Shown one piece after another: positions 7,045 to 15,109 of a DNA stretch of 43,210 nucleotides; within the stretch, counting starts at the first letter, position 1, and the number at the start of each line of letters is the position of its first letter. The stretch covers positions 1-43,210 of the forward strand of contig CALREZ010000008.1 of assembly GCA_943356445.1 (NCBI GenBank), given 5' to 3'. Position numbers and translations under genes: made by a program. This DNA comes from Candidatus Nomurabacteria bacterium (GTDB lineage Bacteria; Patescibacteriota; Minisyncoccia; Phycocordibacterales; CAIJYI01). The notes below the pieces were generated by a model. It did no database searches. It saw only the letters and a list, made by a program, of their open reading frames with translations, and had not been told where the DNA came from.

Positions 7045-8196
7045 TTATACTTCTTCTTCGTCAACGGCTTGATTCTGCTTTTGAAAGTTTTCGTATGTTC
7101 CTATTTTGGTAAAATCAATGTCGAACTTTCCGGATTCAGTCTTATAGATGACAACGGAATCAAGCCCGATTTCTTCAAGTTTTCCGTAAGTGAGAAGCTC
7201 TCCTTCTTTCAGGTTTAATACTCCGCGCAAAAGCCATTCTCCAAGCGCAGAATTCGGGTTACTCATGAGAGCCTTGGAATTATCCTGGCACACCTTAGCG
7301 CTCATTTCTGCTCCATTCGGTAAAATAAGATTGAAAGATTGATCTCTATCGGGGAAAAAATTCGGATATGCGCTGTGTATCCAAGACGGGATAGGAATAT
7401 ATACTTCGTTCGGTGTGCGGGATCGCCCGCCGGCGTTCCACTGATTAAGTCCGCTTTTTTCAGGAACGGTTTTAGCTCCGGATTTTGTAGAATACAAAGG
7501 AAGGAAAATATGAGGAAGTTCTCCTATCGGCGCAAAAGTTAAAATCGGTTCAGCTCTGCTGAACATTTTTTCCAGCGCTTCAAAAGGATCGTCCAATATC
7601 TTAACAGGAAGATTTAAGATTGTATTTTCGGTATGGAATCTTTTATACAGAGTACTTTTGGAAACGTTGAATGAATATTCGTTCAAACCATCGCTAAAAC
7701 CGATAATATTATTTCGATCTTGCACTCCTGTTATATTTGCGACATCAACCGAAGCCATGCCGGTTTCGTAAACCAAGATTGTTCCTTTTTTCCTTGTCAC
7801 GCAGTGATAGATAAGATCATCCAAACCGAAAATGCGCTTCGTTGTATCGATGCGCTTATTCCGCAGTTCTGCTATCTTTCTTACTTTCTCTTCGGAATCA
7901 AGACCCCTGAAAAGATTATGCTCGCTGTTGAACTCAGCAACCTTCTGCATAGTAGCGCCGTTCTTTTCAAGAAATGTTTTTATTCCTATTCCGAGATTTC
8001 CTTTTGATGCATCAGCGGAGCAGTCTGTTCTTGAGAGGTTTTTAGCGCCGAAAGATTTGCAGAATAAATTTTCTGCAATCCTGTATTCAACATATGGCTC
8101 GTTGCTTTCCGAGAAAAGGCGGGAAAGAGATCCTATTGTTTTGAGCATTTCGCGATAATACTCAAGCTGTTCTTCCGGCTGGTTTGAGAGAAACAT
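7045..8196 (-). CDS. type II restriction endonuclease candidate (PD-(D/E)XK-like plus B3-like domain)
   Basis: The ORF track starts at a TTG (8214). ATG 8196 is preferred because an extended -10 box (TGGTATAAT) ends 6 nt before it, which implies a near-leaderless transcript; this gives 383 aa. The N-terminal part (numbering from the ORF-track start) has Glu48, Asp68 and GIGIKTF with Lys79, a plausible E-D-xK nuclease core. The C-terminal 150 residues (NEVYIPIPSWIH, NFFPDRDQSFNLILPNG, LGEWLLRGVLNLKEGE) look like the B3-type DNA-binding domain seen in several type II enzymes. It is convergent with the LexA-methyltransferase, the stop codons being directly adjacent, so the two form a restriction-modification pair. 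The recognition site and exact family are unknown. Confidence 0.75.
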   Translation of the reverse strand: MFLSNQPEEQLEYYREMLKTIGSLSRLFSESNEPYVEYRIAENLFCKSFGAKNLSRTDCSADASKGNLGIGIKTFLEKNGATMQKVAEFNSEHNLFRGLDSEEKVRKIAELRNKRIDTTKRIFGLDDLIYHCVTRKKGTILVYETGMASVDVANITGVQDRNNIIGFSDGLNEYSFNVSKSTLYKRFHTENTILNLPVKILDDPFEALEKMFSRAEPILTFAPIGELPHIFLPLYSTKSGAKTVPEKSGLNQWNAGGRSRTPNEVYIPIPSWIHSAYPNFFPDRDQSFNLILPNGAEMSAKVCQDNSKALMSNPNSALGEWLLRGVLNLKEGELLTYGKLEEIGLDSVVIYKTESGKFDIDFTKIGTYENFQKQNQAVDEEEV

Positions 8197-8265
8197 GGTT
8201 GGATTATACCACAAACCGCCATTTTTACTACCCTACTTCCATCTCCGTTTTTATCTCAATAAAAA

Positions 8266-8859
8266 TTAACTGCGCAGAATAGAATCGGATAATTCTGTAA
8301 AGTTAACAGATTCAATTCCATGCTTTTGAAGTTTAACCAAAGAAACACTACTTCCATTTTTGGTGATCTCTTTAATTCGTTCCTTGGTTAGTACCCAAAA
8401 ACACCACTGATCCATATTGAGGATATCGAGAGTCTCAGGATCTTGATGCTTGAAAAGCGCGAGAACATAAACATCAGATTTGTAATCTGCTGGTTTTAAT
8501 TCGGACAACTTTTTTACTGCTTCGGAATAATAAAGTTCTTTTGCTTTGAGACCTGACCAAACGATGCGTGTAAAATTATCTTGGTTCCAATCCTGAAGAT
8601 ACGAAGAACACTTAACTTCTATATTTACCCCAGCGGGAGATACGACATCAGTATCTCCCCAAGGATTACGGACATCGATTTGGTTGGAAGCGCGAAGAGC
8701 ATTTTCGACGAGAAACTCAGCGAGCGCACCCCGCAGAACGTTGGAGTTTAGATTCGAAAATCCATAACGCCAAAAGTCGAGTACGGAGAATTGTTTGTCT
8801 CCTGCATTTTGAAAACACTCACAACCAGTGAGTTTTTTCACCGGAATTCTTGTATACAT
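8266..8859 (-). CDS. stand-alone PD-(D/E)XK nuclease-like protein, 197 aa
   Basis: The sequence RGALAEFLVENAL (Glu48), NPWGDTDVV (Asp69/Asp71) and VNIEVKCSSYLQ (Glu81-x-Lys83) follows the order of the PD-(D/E)XK nuclease core. The later part (VYVLALFKHQDPETLDILNMDQWCFWVL) resembles the beta strands that follow the core in restriction-like proteins. It is encoded on the same strand as the preceding restriction gene, 52 bp upstream of it (8859 to 8266, then 8196). It may be a second endonuclease of the same locus or an independent defence gene. No partner methyltransferase directly adjoins it. The family name is not known to me. Confidence 0.65.
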   Translation of the reverse strand: MYTRIPVKKLTGCECFQNAGDKQFSVLDFWRYGFSNLNSNVLRGALAEFLVENALRASNQIDVRNPWGDTDVVSPAGVNIEVKCSSYLQDWNQDNFTRIVWSGLKAKELYYSEAVKKLSELKPADYKSDVYVLALFKHQDPETLDILNMDQWCFWVLTKERIKEITKNGSSVSLVKLQKHGIESVNFTELSDSILRS

Positions 8860-8963
8860 AAAATCTACTAGGATTTATGTGGCAGAGCCTTTTTGGCAAT
8901 CAAAAGGCTCCCAGCCATTGCGACGAAACCTTTCGGCTCCGCCCATACCCGTTTCCAGATATG

Positions 8964-9010
8964 ACCTAGTAGAGTGACTCTGACTGGGAGTCCTTTGATC
9001 TCTACTAGGT
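8964..9010. repeat. nested perfect hairpin
   Basis: An 11-bp perfect outer stem (ACCTAGTAGAG / CTCTACTAGGT) encloses a 5-bp inner stem (GACTC/GAGTC). No T-run follows on either strand, so it is not a simple terminator. It could be part of an RNA structure or a protein-binding site. Confidence 0.6.
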
Positions 9011-9145
9011 TTTGCAACCATATCCTAAGAATTTTGATGTTCCTAGGGGTTAGGTCGGCTCGATATTGAATTGTTAATAAATTGTAGCAGAATAATCGCT
9101 GCACTTCAACACCTTAGCTTACTTCAAGGGATTTGCGAAGGGGGC

Positions 9146-9154
9146 TGTGGATAA
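9146..9154 (+). promoter_or_regulatory. TGTGGATAA box
   Basis: The second of four identical intergenic DnaA-box-like 9-mers, lying about 0.3 kb before the ParB-like/methyltransferase gene. Confidence 0.4.
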
Positions 9155-9336
9155 CTTTTTGTTCGCCAATTTACAAGCGATTTTAAAAAGGTTCGGTAGA
9201 GTTTAATGCGCCAGACATCTCTCCTTTTCAATTTACAATGCCTGCAAAAATTTCAAGAAAAAATACAAAATCGCATTTGCTATTAAATATATTTCAACTA
9301 AAATAAAAACATAGTCGGTAGAAAATAAATAAATAT

Positions 9337-9404
9337 TGCCCCTAAATTGCGCGAGCGGAGATCGGTCGATCTCGGATCTCTGTTCGCAATTTCGGGGCAT
9401 TTTT
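9337..9404 (+). terminator. long terminator or attenuator before the ParB-methyltransferase gene
   Basis: A 15-bp stem with one mismatch (TGCCCCTAAATTGCG / CGCAATTTCGGGGCA) is followed by TTTTTG. An internal hairpin GAGATCG/CGATCTC sits inside the loop. No gene ends nearby on the plus strand, so it either terminates an unannotated RNA or acts as a leader attenuator for the gene at 9470. Confidence 0.7.
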
Positions 9405-9469
9405 GTTTGCACTTAAATCGAAACTTAAACTGAAACCTAAATTGATTTATATGTTAATTCTAAAAAGTT

Positions 9470-10798
9470 ATGGACAATTTAAAAGTAGTTTACGTTTCAA
9501 TCAACGAGCTTAAACCGTCAGAATACAACCCGCGCAAACAAAGCGAGGAACAAGTAAAAGCACTAACGGAAAGCATTCAGCGTTTCGGAATGGTCGACCC
9601 TATCCTTTGCAACTCCACCCCTGAAAGAAAAAATGTGGTCATAGGCGGACATTTCCGTTTGAAGGTTGCGAAAAGTCTCGGCTTCAAAGAAATTCCAGTC
9701 GTGTATGTACATATTACCGATATTGAAAAGGAAAAGGAGCTGAACCTCCGCTTGAATAAAAATTTAGGCGAATTTGATTTTGCTCTGTTGAAAGATTTCG
9801 GTGAAAACTTTCTTACCGATATCGGATTTTCAAGCGAAGAAATGGACGACATTTTTATTCTTGAATCAACGCCGGAACACTTCGATCTTGAAAAAGAATT
9901 AAAGAAACTCAAGATTGATAAAATAGAAGCGAAGAAAGGAGATGTTTATGAAATTGACGGTTCCCGGCTTATGGTCGGCGATAGCACGATTGAAACGGAT
10001 ATGCTCAAGCTTATGGAGGGAGCAAAAGCCGATTTCTGCTTCACTGATCCACCTTACATTCTTAATTATTTAAAAGGAAGATCGCGTGAAAAGGAAGGTG
10101 CGACGACCGGTTTCGGTTTAAAAAAGAATCGACGATATCTTGAAACAGAAACCCTGCCTGATAATTTTTCCGATCTCTGGATGGGCAATGTAGCCAAGGT
10201 TCAAAAACCGGACTTTTCCATCATGATTTTTGAACACCCGAAAAATCTGCGAACGATTTGGAACGCTCTTGAAAAACATTGGAAATACAGAAATACCATT
10301 ACATGGCATCTGCCGAATCGCGTTCAAGGTTTTAGTTCAAAGTATAAATTTTTTAATAAAAGCGATATCTCTCTCGTCGGAACAGGCGGGGATGTTGAGC
10401 TTAACGTCGGCCCCGAAGACGACTCTTTGTTCCAAAACGAATACATGAACGCGCTTTTTGCGACGGAAGGAAAACCTCACTGGGAAGGTTATGAAAAAGG
10501 AAAGAAAATCCAGCCGACTGATTTTATAGAATTCATCGCCGCCGATGAAAAATCATCGGGTCAAGGAATTATCTTCGGTACTAAACCTCTTGAAATTCTT
10601 ATCCCGTACATCAAAGTACTTACAAAACGAGGAGATCTCGTTCTTGAACCATTCGGAGGTTCTGGGTCAACGCTTATTGCCTCCATCAAACTCGGAAGGA
10701 AATGCCGTATCATGGAAAAATCACCTGTCTACGCAGAAGTTATCAAAAATCGCTGGGAACGAACGACAGGAAAAAAGGCGACAAAAATATCCGGCTAA
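9470..10798 (+). CDS. ParB-like domain fused to N4/N6 DNA methyltransferase, 442 aa
   Basis: Residues 1-125 are a ParB/Srx-type N-terminal domain (ELKPSEYNPRKQSEEQV, with GGHFRLKVAKSLG as the GxxR motif). The rest is an amino-methyltransferase: motif IV is TDPPYI, found in the ADFCFTDPPY context, and motif I is VLEPFGGSGST near the C-terminus, a beta-class order. Such fusions occur in phages and mobile elements and methylate adenine or cytosine N4. It is followed after 12 bp by a phage-type HTH protein, so the pair is co-transcribed. It is an orphan with no cognate nuclease directly next to it. The role may be protection of the element's DNA or coupling to packaging; that is inference. Confidence 0.9.
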   Translation: MDNLKVVYVSINELKPSEYNPRKQSEEQVKALTESIQRFGMVDPILCNSTPERKNVVIGGHFRLKVAKSLGFKEIPVVYVHITDIEKEKELNLRLNKNLGEFDFALLKDFGENFLTDIGFSSEEMDDIFILESTPEHFDLEKELKKLKIDKIEAKKGDVYEIDGSRLMVGDSTIETDMLKLMEGAKADFCFTDPPYILNYLKGRSREKEGATTGFGLKKNRRYLETETLPDNFSDLWMGNVAKVQKPDFSIMIFEHPKNLRTIWNALEKHWKYRNTITWHLPNRVQGFSSKYKFFNKSDISLVGTGGDVELNVGPEDDSLFQNEYMNALFATEGKPHWEGYEKGKKIQPTDFIEFIAADEKSSGQGIIFGTKPLEILIPYIKVLTKRGDLVLEPFGGSGSTLIASIKLGRKCRIMEKSPVYAEVIKNRWERTTGKKATKISG

Positions 10799-10810
10799 CC
10801 AACTACCGTT

Positions 10811-11515
10811 ATGACTGTAAAAAAATCAAAAAGCCCTCCGAGAGAAGGTCAGGAAAAACGCCTTGAAACACTGGGAGTCAAAACCCGTAAACAGAAACTG
10901 GACTTTTTAGAACATCTTGCGAAAAGTTCTATTGTTCAGCTTGCCTGCGAACGAAGCGGTATCGGTCGTTCCACCTATTATGATTGGCGGAAAAAAGATA
11001 AAAACTTTGCGCAAAAAGCTGACAAAGCGATTATTGCCGGAAGCCTGCTCGTTAACGATATTGCCGAATCCCAGCTTCTTCGCGCCATTCAAAACGGAAA
11101 TATGACTGGCATCATATTCTGGCTCAAAAATCACCATCATTCTTATAACGACAAAGTACATCACGAACACGAACTGGTCGTGAACGAGATTGACTCGGAA
11201 CATCGCATCGCCATCGCAAAGGCGCTCTTCAATACGGGACAGCTCACCAAATACGGACGGAACTCAATGATCAAATCTGCCGGAGGAATACCGCCTCCCG
11301 ATATTCCAGGAGAAGATGATCTGATAAACAAAGTTATGTCAGAAGTTGAAACACGAGAAGTTGAAATGGAAAATGAACTGCCCTCTTCTAATAATCTGAA
11401 AAAGAAACCTCTTCCAGTTATAAAACAGCAAAAGAACGCAAAGCTTGCAGAGTTCTTAAAACAGCGAAGGCAATCAATGGAAGAAAAGAAAAATAGTCCT
11501 AAAATAATCTCTTAA
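10811..11515 (+). CDS. HTH protein resembling a phage terminase small subunit, 234 aa
   Basis: Residues 20-75 form a helix-turn-helix (KQKLDFLEHL, QLACERSGIGRSTYYDWRKKDKNF), followed by a helical segment (LLRAIQNGNMTGIIFWLKNHHHSYNDK) typical of terminase-small-subunit-like or phBC6A51-type proteins that bind phage DNA. The C-terminal third is charged and probably disordered. It is the second gene of a pair with the ParB-methyltransferase. No large terminase, portal or capsid gene is present in the window, so a packaging role here is unproven. It could equally be a transcription regulator. Confidence 0.6.
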   Translation: MTVKKSKSPPREGQEKRLETLGVKTRKQKLDFLEHLAKSSIVQLACERSGIGRSTYYDWRKKDKNFAQKADKAIIAGSLLVNDIAESQLLRAIQNGNMTGIIFWLKNHHHSYNDKVHHEHELVVNEIDSEHRIAIAKALFNTGQLTKYGRNSMIKSAGGIPPPDIPGEDDLINKVMSEVETREVEMENELPSSNNLKKKPLPVIKQQKNAKLAEFLKQRRQSMEEKKNSPKIIS

Positions 11516-11535
11516 AATTTTGTAGGCTCGGTAAT

Positions 11536-11564
11536 TTGACATCATTTACTGAATGTTATATTAT
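11536..11564 (+). promoter_or_regulatory. sigma-70-type promoter of the NDK-like gene
   Basis: TTGACA at 11536-11541, a 17-bp spacer and TATTAT at 11559-11564. A strong Shine-Dalgarno AAGGAGG follows at 11593-11599. Confidence 0.75.
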
Positions 11565-11603
11565 ATATCAAGAATACAATCGTCATTTTGACAAGGAGGC
11601 ACT

Positions 11604-12068
11604 ATGTGCATTCAAAAAGTATTTGTTCTTTTTAAACCCGATTGTCTCAAACGAGAACTTGTGGAAGATTTTCTTTCAGGACTATCTCAAGAAAAGCTAT
11701 CCTATAAAAATCTTCAGCGAATAAACATCACGAAAGAAATCGCAAAAGTTATTTACAGAGATTGCCTTGAAAAACACTTTTATAAAGATCTTGAGGAGTT
11801 TATTCTCTCTAATCCGTGTATGGCAATGATCGTTTTAGGAGATGAGGCCATCAATAAAGTTCTGCGATTGAAGAAAAGCTTCAGAAAAAAACATAAACTT
11901 GTTTGGTTAGATCTAACAGAAGAAGAAATACTACTCTGGGAGAATGGCAAGCACTCGAAACAGCATGAGCTTAATCTCAAGTTAAGAGCTGAAAACCTGC
12001 TACATTCAACAGACACAGAGTCTGAAGCAGAAGAAATTATTAGTTTGGTGTATCCAATTGATACGTAA
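11604..12068 (+). CDS. divergent nucleoside-diphosphate-kinase-like protein, 154 aa
   Basis: The start QKVFVLFKPDCLKREL matches the NDK opening (T..iiKPD...R). KDLEEFILSNPCMAMIVLGDEAINKV matches the L..f..SGP...M...G..AI segment. The end RAENLLHSTDTESEAEEI matches the N-x-x-H-g-S-D-s-x-e-s-A-x-x-E-I block with the phospho-accepting His at 134. The usual Kpn-loop and NLVHGSD spacing are altered and the middle differs strongly, so kinase activity is uncertain. The start is fixed by AAGGAGG 4 nt before ATG. The gene is monocistronic, with its own promoter and a terminator shared with the convergent NUDIX gene. Being in the island, it may serve the neighbouring nucleotide/cyclitol cassette. Confidence 0.7.
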   Translation: MCIQKVFVLFKPDCLKRELVEDFLSGLSQEKLSYKNLQRINITKEIAKVIYRDCLEKHFYKDLEEFILSNPCMAMIVLGDEAINKVLRLKKSFRKKHKLVWLDLTEEEILLWENGKHSKQHELNLKLRAENLLHSTDTESEAEEIISLVYPIDT

Positions 12069-12096
12069 TACTCCGCGTTAGTCGCGGAGTATTTTT
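12067..12096. terminator. bidirectional terminator
   Basis: AATACTCCGCG / CGCGGAGTATT with a TTAGT loop and a T-run, lying between the convergent NDK-like and NUDIX genes. Confidence 0.9.
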
Positions 12097-12099
12097 CTT

Positions 12100-12606
12100 T
12101 TATTTCTTCATCGCTTGATATGCGACTCTTGCATCCTTGAACATTTCAATACCGATCCTTCCCCATTTTACATACTCATCGATCTCATCAAACGAAACAA
12201 ATTTTCTTTCGTATTCTCTTCCTGTAGCAGGATCCGGCTGCGTCGGATTTATTTTTGTGATCATCGCCAAATAACGGTATTGATAAAATAAGTCCCTCTG
12301 TTCTTTGTTTGGATTATTCAGGTACCGAACCTCCTGAACACCGAGAGGAATGAGCTTATCAACTTCGACTTGCGCTTCTTCGATGAGTTCTCTCTGGAGT
12401 GTTTCCTCTGCGGTTTCTCCTTGTTCCGGAGTACCGCCGGGGATTTGCCAGCGTTTGTCTTTTACGATGAGGATCTTTCCTTCATCGTTTACACAAACGC
12501 CGTATACCTGTGTCACAGGTACGTAATTTTTAATATCAAGGGTTGGTAGCCAAGTATAGGTAATTTCTTGACCCTCCCAGTTTGATTTTTCAGTAAATTT
12601 TGCCAT
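12100..12606 (-). CDS. NUDIX hydrolase, 168 aa
   Basis: A complete NUDIX box GGTPEQGETAEETLQRELIEEA is present in the GX5EX7REUXEE arrangement, in a 168-aa protein with an N-terminal strand extension. These enzymes hydrolyse nucleoside diphosphates linked to another moiety; the substrate cannot be read. It is the last gene of the minus-strand cassette, starting 3 nt after the nucleotidyltransferase-kinase gene ends, so the two are translationally close. It is the second NUDIX gene in a four-gene set. Confidence 0.92.
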   Translation of the reverse strand: MAKFTEKSNWEGQEITYTWLPTLDIKNYVPVTQVYGVCVNDEGKILIVKDKRWQIPGGTPEQGETAEETLQRELIEEAQVEVDKLIPLGVQEVRYLNNPNKEQRDLFYQYRYLAMITKINPTQPDPATGREYERKFVSFDEIDEYVKWGRIGIEMFKDARVAYQAMKK

Positions 12607-12609
12607 TTG

Positions 12610-14592
12610 TTAAAAATTCGCCATTTTTTCGTAGTAAGATTTTATATCTGTCATTTCAATAGCATTAGACAAGTTCAACCAAAACTGAATATCCGGAAAT
12701 AATGATAAATTGCGAGTCAGCAAACCGCAACAAAGCATTGCCGAACCAAGAATTTGCCACCATTTTTCATCTTCGTTTATAGACAAGGCGTTATGCATAG
12801 GTTTAATGGTTCCTTCAATTTTGGATTTCAAAATATATCTACTTAAATCATCCGGAACGTAATTATGTTCAATAACAACTGAACCATTTTCTTTCCTTAT
12901 AGAAACATTTACTTCACGAGGTAGTCGTTTTTTGTCCGCATAAAAAATGTCAAAAGAAAAATCATTATACAAAGCCTTTGCAATATCTAAATAAGGAGAA
13001 TGAAAACCGGAAAATTCGTAATCAATATAGAGATATTCATTCGGATCGTTTTCACACATTACATTTCCTGAATGAGCATCTCCTAAACCGCAAACGAGTA
13101 ATTCTTTGCCAAGTTTTTCCGGATTAAGAATATCTGTAGCTTCTTTTATCAATTCAGCTAAAGGTTTATATCGCTTCCCATTAATGATCAGCGCGGAACG
13201 AAGGAGTTCAGAAAAGGAGGTCTCTTCATTACCAATGACAACCTTATGATCCCCATAAAATTTTTCTAAACGATCTCCGATTAACCGCCCATGATACAAT
13301 TCATGGATTCTTGATGTAGGAATATCGTCTTTTATAGAACCGCGAAGTATATCCTGAGCAGATCGAACGTAAGCATTGAGTGAATCCTCCGCTCTGCGAA
13401 GCTCCAGTTCCATAAAAAAGTCAAAAGAATCTTTATCTATCGGCATTAATCGTTTTCTTGCAAGAATATCTCCGGAATACCAAGGATAGGAAATCAAATT
13501 TATTTTTGCATCAGTAAACAAAGGTTCCTGTAAATTTGAGAAATAAGAAGAAACAGAAACCAATCCAAGAATTTCTGATTGAAAGCGCGTTTCATTCAAC
13601 ATTTCCTTAAAAAATGCTTTTTGGCCATTTTCAAAAAGCGCTACGCCAAAATTAGAGTTTGATGAAAAAGGACCGGATTTTATGTACTCGCGACTGGTTA
13701 TTATGGATTCTATTTTATTCTTTGGCTCTGTCTGAATAAAATGTCTCCCAAATATAGGAATAGCCTGAATGAAATATCTTTGAGATGTATTTTTAACGGC
13801 ACTATTGTTTATTTCTTCAAAATTATCACCAATAACGGCACGGAATTTTTTATTGATCTGCTCACTAAAATCGGCCAAAAAGCGATCGGAACGAACAAAA
13901 ATCTTAGACCAATCTTTCTGTGTAGAATCATCGCAACAAGAAAGACGTCCGATTTTCAGAATCAATTCTTCTTGCAGAGACGAGAGACCAACGGAAAATG
14001 AATCATGAAGAATCTCACCAGAAAGAAGCACATCGGAAACGACTCCGAGAGAATAGTCATTACCTGCGGCAAAAATATCGGAATCTCCGAGTACTACCAA
14101 ATCGTCTGATACTTTTTGATTCACTATTCCCAAACAGACGAGATCGCCAGAAAAGTTTTTTTGACGATATAATCTACGGTCTTTTTTGGATAAAATATTA
14201 ATTAAGTGAGGATTGTTATCGTCAAATGCTTCGTTCAATTTTTCCGAGAGAATAATTTTTGCGGATACTTTTTGCCCAAAAATGTTTATTCCTGAGTAGC
14301 GAACACCGCTGAAAAAATTTTCTTCTACTAAATGAAGCTCGTTTTTAGAAAAGATTTTTTCAATTTTTTCTAATTTTAATATTCTGGCAAACTCATAGCT
14401 CTTTTCTGTTAATAGCGCAACCAGGTCTTCAAGGGAACTTACTATAATCAATATATCAAGATCTCTAATTTCTTGAAGAGAATCAAACCGCCCTTTCTTA
14501 TACGAATAAGAACCACCGGCGATAACGCCGTTCTTTATCCCAAGCTCTTCTATCTTTTTTCCGATTAACGGCAGATAGTCGCGCTCAAGCAT
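12610..14592 (-). CDS. nucleotidyltransferase-APH-type kinase fusion, 660 aa
   Basis: The N-terminal domain has GGSYSYKKGRFDS then RDLDILI: GGS at 26-28 and the metal pair Asp44/Asp46, the signature of a MNT/pol-beta-type nucleotidyltransferase. The C-terminal half carries an aminoglycoside-phosphotransferase/choline-kinase-type active site: GLGDAHSGN (502-510, Asp505/His507/Asn510) and YIDYEFSGF (Asp524/Glu526). The middle (about 270-480) would hold the ATP-binding N-lobe. Such a protein could phosphorylate and then nucleotidylate a sugar- or cyclitol-like substrate. It sits between two NUDIX genes with 2-3 nt spacing and downstream of a sugar-phosphate cyclase. An antibiotic-modifying role is an alternative. 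I do not know a named family with this exact architecture. Confidence 0.75.
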   Translation of the reverse strand: MLERDYLPLIGKKIEELGIKNGVIAGGSYSYKKGRFDSLQEIRDLDILIIVSSLEDLVALLTEKSYEFARILKLEKIEKIFSKNELHLVEENFFSGVRYSGINIFGQKVSAKIILSEKLNEAFDDNNPHLINILSKKDRRLYRQKNFSGDLVCLGIVNQKVSDDLVVLGDSDIFAAGNDYSLGVVSDVLLSGEILHDSFSVGLSSLQEELILKIGRLSCCDDSTQKDWSKIFVRSDRFLADFSEQINKKFRAVIGDNFEEINNSAVKNTSQRYFIQAIPIFGRHFIQTEPKNKIESIITSREYIKSGPFSSNSNFGVALFENGQKAFFKEMLNETRFQSEILGLVSVSSYFSNLQEPLFTDAKINLISYPWYSGDILARKRLMPIDKDSFDFFMELELRRAEDSLNAYVRSAQDILRGSIKDDIPTSRIHELYHGRLIGDRLEKFYGDHKVVIGNEETSFSELLRSALIINGKRYKPLAELIKEATDILNPEKLGKELLVCGLGDAHSGNVMCENDPNEYLYIDYEFSGFHSPYLDIAKALYNDFSFDIFYADKKRLPREVNVSIRKENGSVVIEHNYVPDDLSRYILKSKIEGTIKPMHNALSINEDEKWWQILGSAMLCCGLLTRNLSLFPDIQFWLNLSNAIEMTDIKSYYEKMANF

Positions 14593-14594
14593 TT

Positions 14595-15026
14595 TTATTT
14601 TTCGGAATTAAGACTGAGCGTCACCAGTTTTTTGTCGTTCTCCCATTTTAATAATTGAAGTGCTTCAGATAAAGAAACCCATTTCCCTGTGAAATTTTCA
14701 CCGACGTCTTGCGTGTTTTCAGTTTTTTCTTTGTCAGTTAAAACACAAGCAAACCAAAAAATAACTTTAGTTTTGTTCGGATCATTTATATCAGGTCTTA
14801 CCTGAACGGAAAGTAATTTTTCAAATTTATTTTTATAGCCTGTTTCTTCAAAAATTTCGCGTTCCGCTGTTTGTTCAATAGTCTCTCCTTTTTCCATACG
14901 GCCTTTCGGAAGGAGCCACTCATCGATTTTTTCTTTATAAATAAGCAGCGCTTTATTATTTTCCTTATCTACCAGGACACCGCCAGCAGAAAAAATAGCT
15001 TCTCCGTTGAAATATTGATCGCTCAT
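14595..15026 (-). CDS. NUDIX hydrolase, 143 aa
   Basis: The NUDIX box is GRMEKGETIEQTAEREIFEETG, preceded by LLPK in the usual WxLPKG-like context. The ORF track begins at GTG 15065, but that codon lies in the U-tract of the terminator at 15064-15090. The ATG at 15026 (MSDQYFNGEAIFSAGG) gives a normal 143-aa NUDIX protein and is preferred. It is the first gene of the tight three-gene run NUDIX, NTase-kinase, NUDIX (gaps of 2 and 3 nt). Confidence 0.9.
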   Translation of the reverse strand: MSDQYFNGEAIFSAGGVLVDKENNKALLIYKEKIDEWLLPKGRMEKGETIEQTAEREIFEETGYKNKFEKLLSVQVRPDINDPNKTKVIFWFACVLTDKEKTENTQDVGENFTGKWVSLSEALQLLKWENDKKLVTLSLNSEK

Positions 15027-15063
15027 TTTTGTGATTATTAGTGGTAAGTTACCATATATTAAC

Positions 15064-15090
15064 ACAAAAACGGCGTAATGACTACGCCGC
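15064..15090 (-). terminator. terminator after the sugar-phosphate cyclase gene
   Basis: On the minus strand the stem CGGCGTA / TACGCCG is followed by TTTTTGTGTT. It separates the cyclase gene from the following NUDIX gene, so the cassette may have two transcripts. Confidence 0.8.
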
Positions 15091-15109
15091 TGTTGAAATG
15101 GCGTTTCTA

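Larger units (their letters stand above)
8860..9469. other. 610-bp gene-poor structured region
   Basis: No convincing CDS; the 78-aa ORF 8868-9104 lacks a start context and a family. It holds three hairpins: GAGCCTTTT/AAAAGGCTC at about 8886-8911; a nested one at 8964-9010 with arms ACCTAGTAGAG and CTCTACTAGGT around GACTC/GAGTC; and the long terminator-like hairpin at 9337-9404. A further TCTACTAGG lies at 8864-8872 and a TGTGGATAA box at 9146-9154. A plus-strand structured RNA ending at the 9404 terminator is possible. Confidence 0.5.

Noticed and set aside
8868-9104. 78-aa minus-strand ORF in the intergenic region
   Set aside because: It overlaps two strong hairpins, has no RBS or -10 box at its start, and shows no family pattern.
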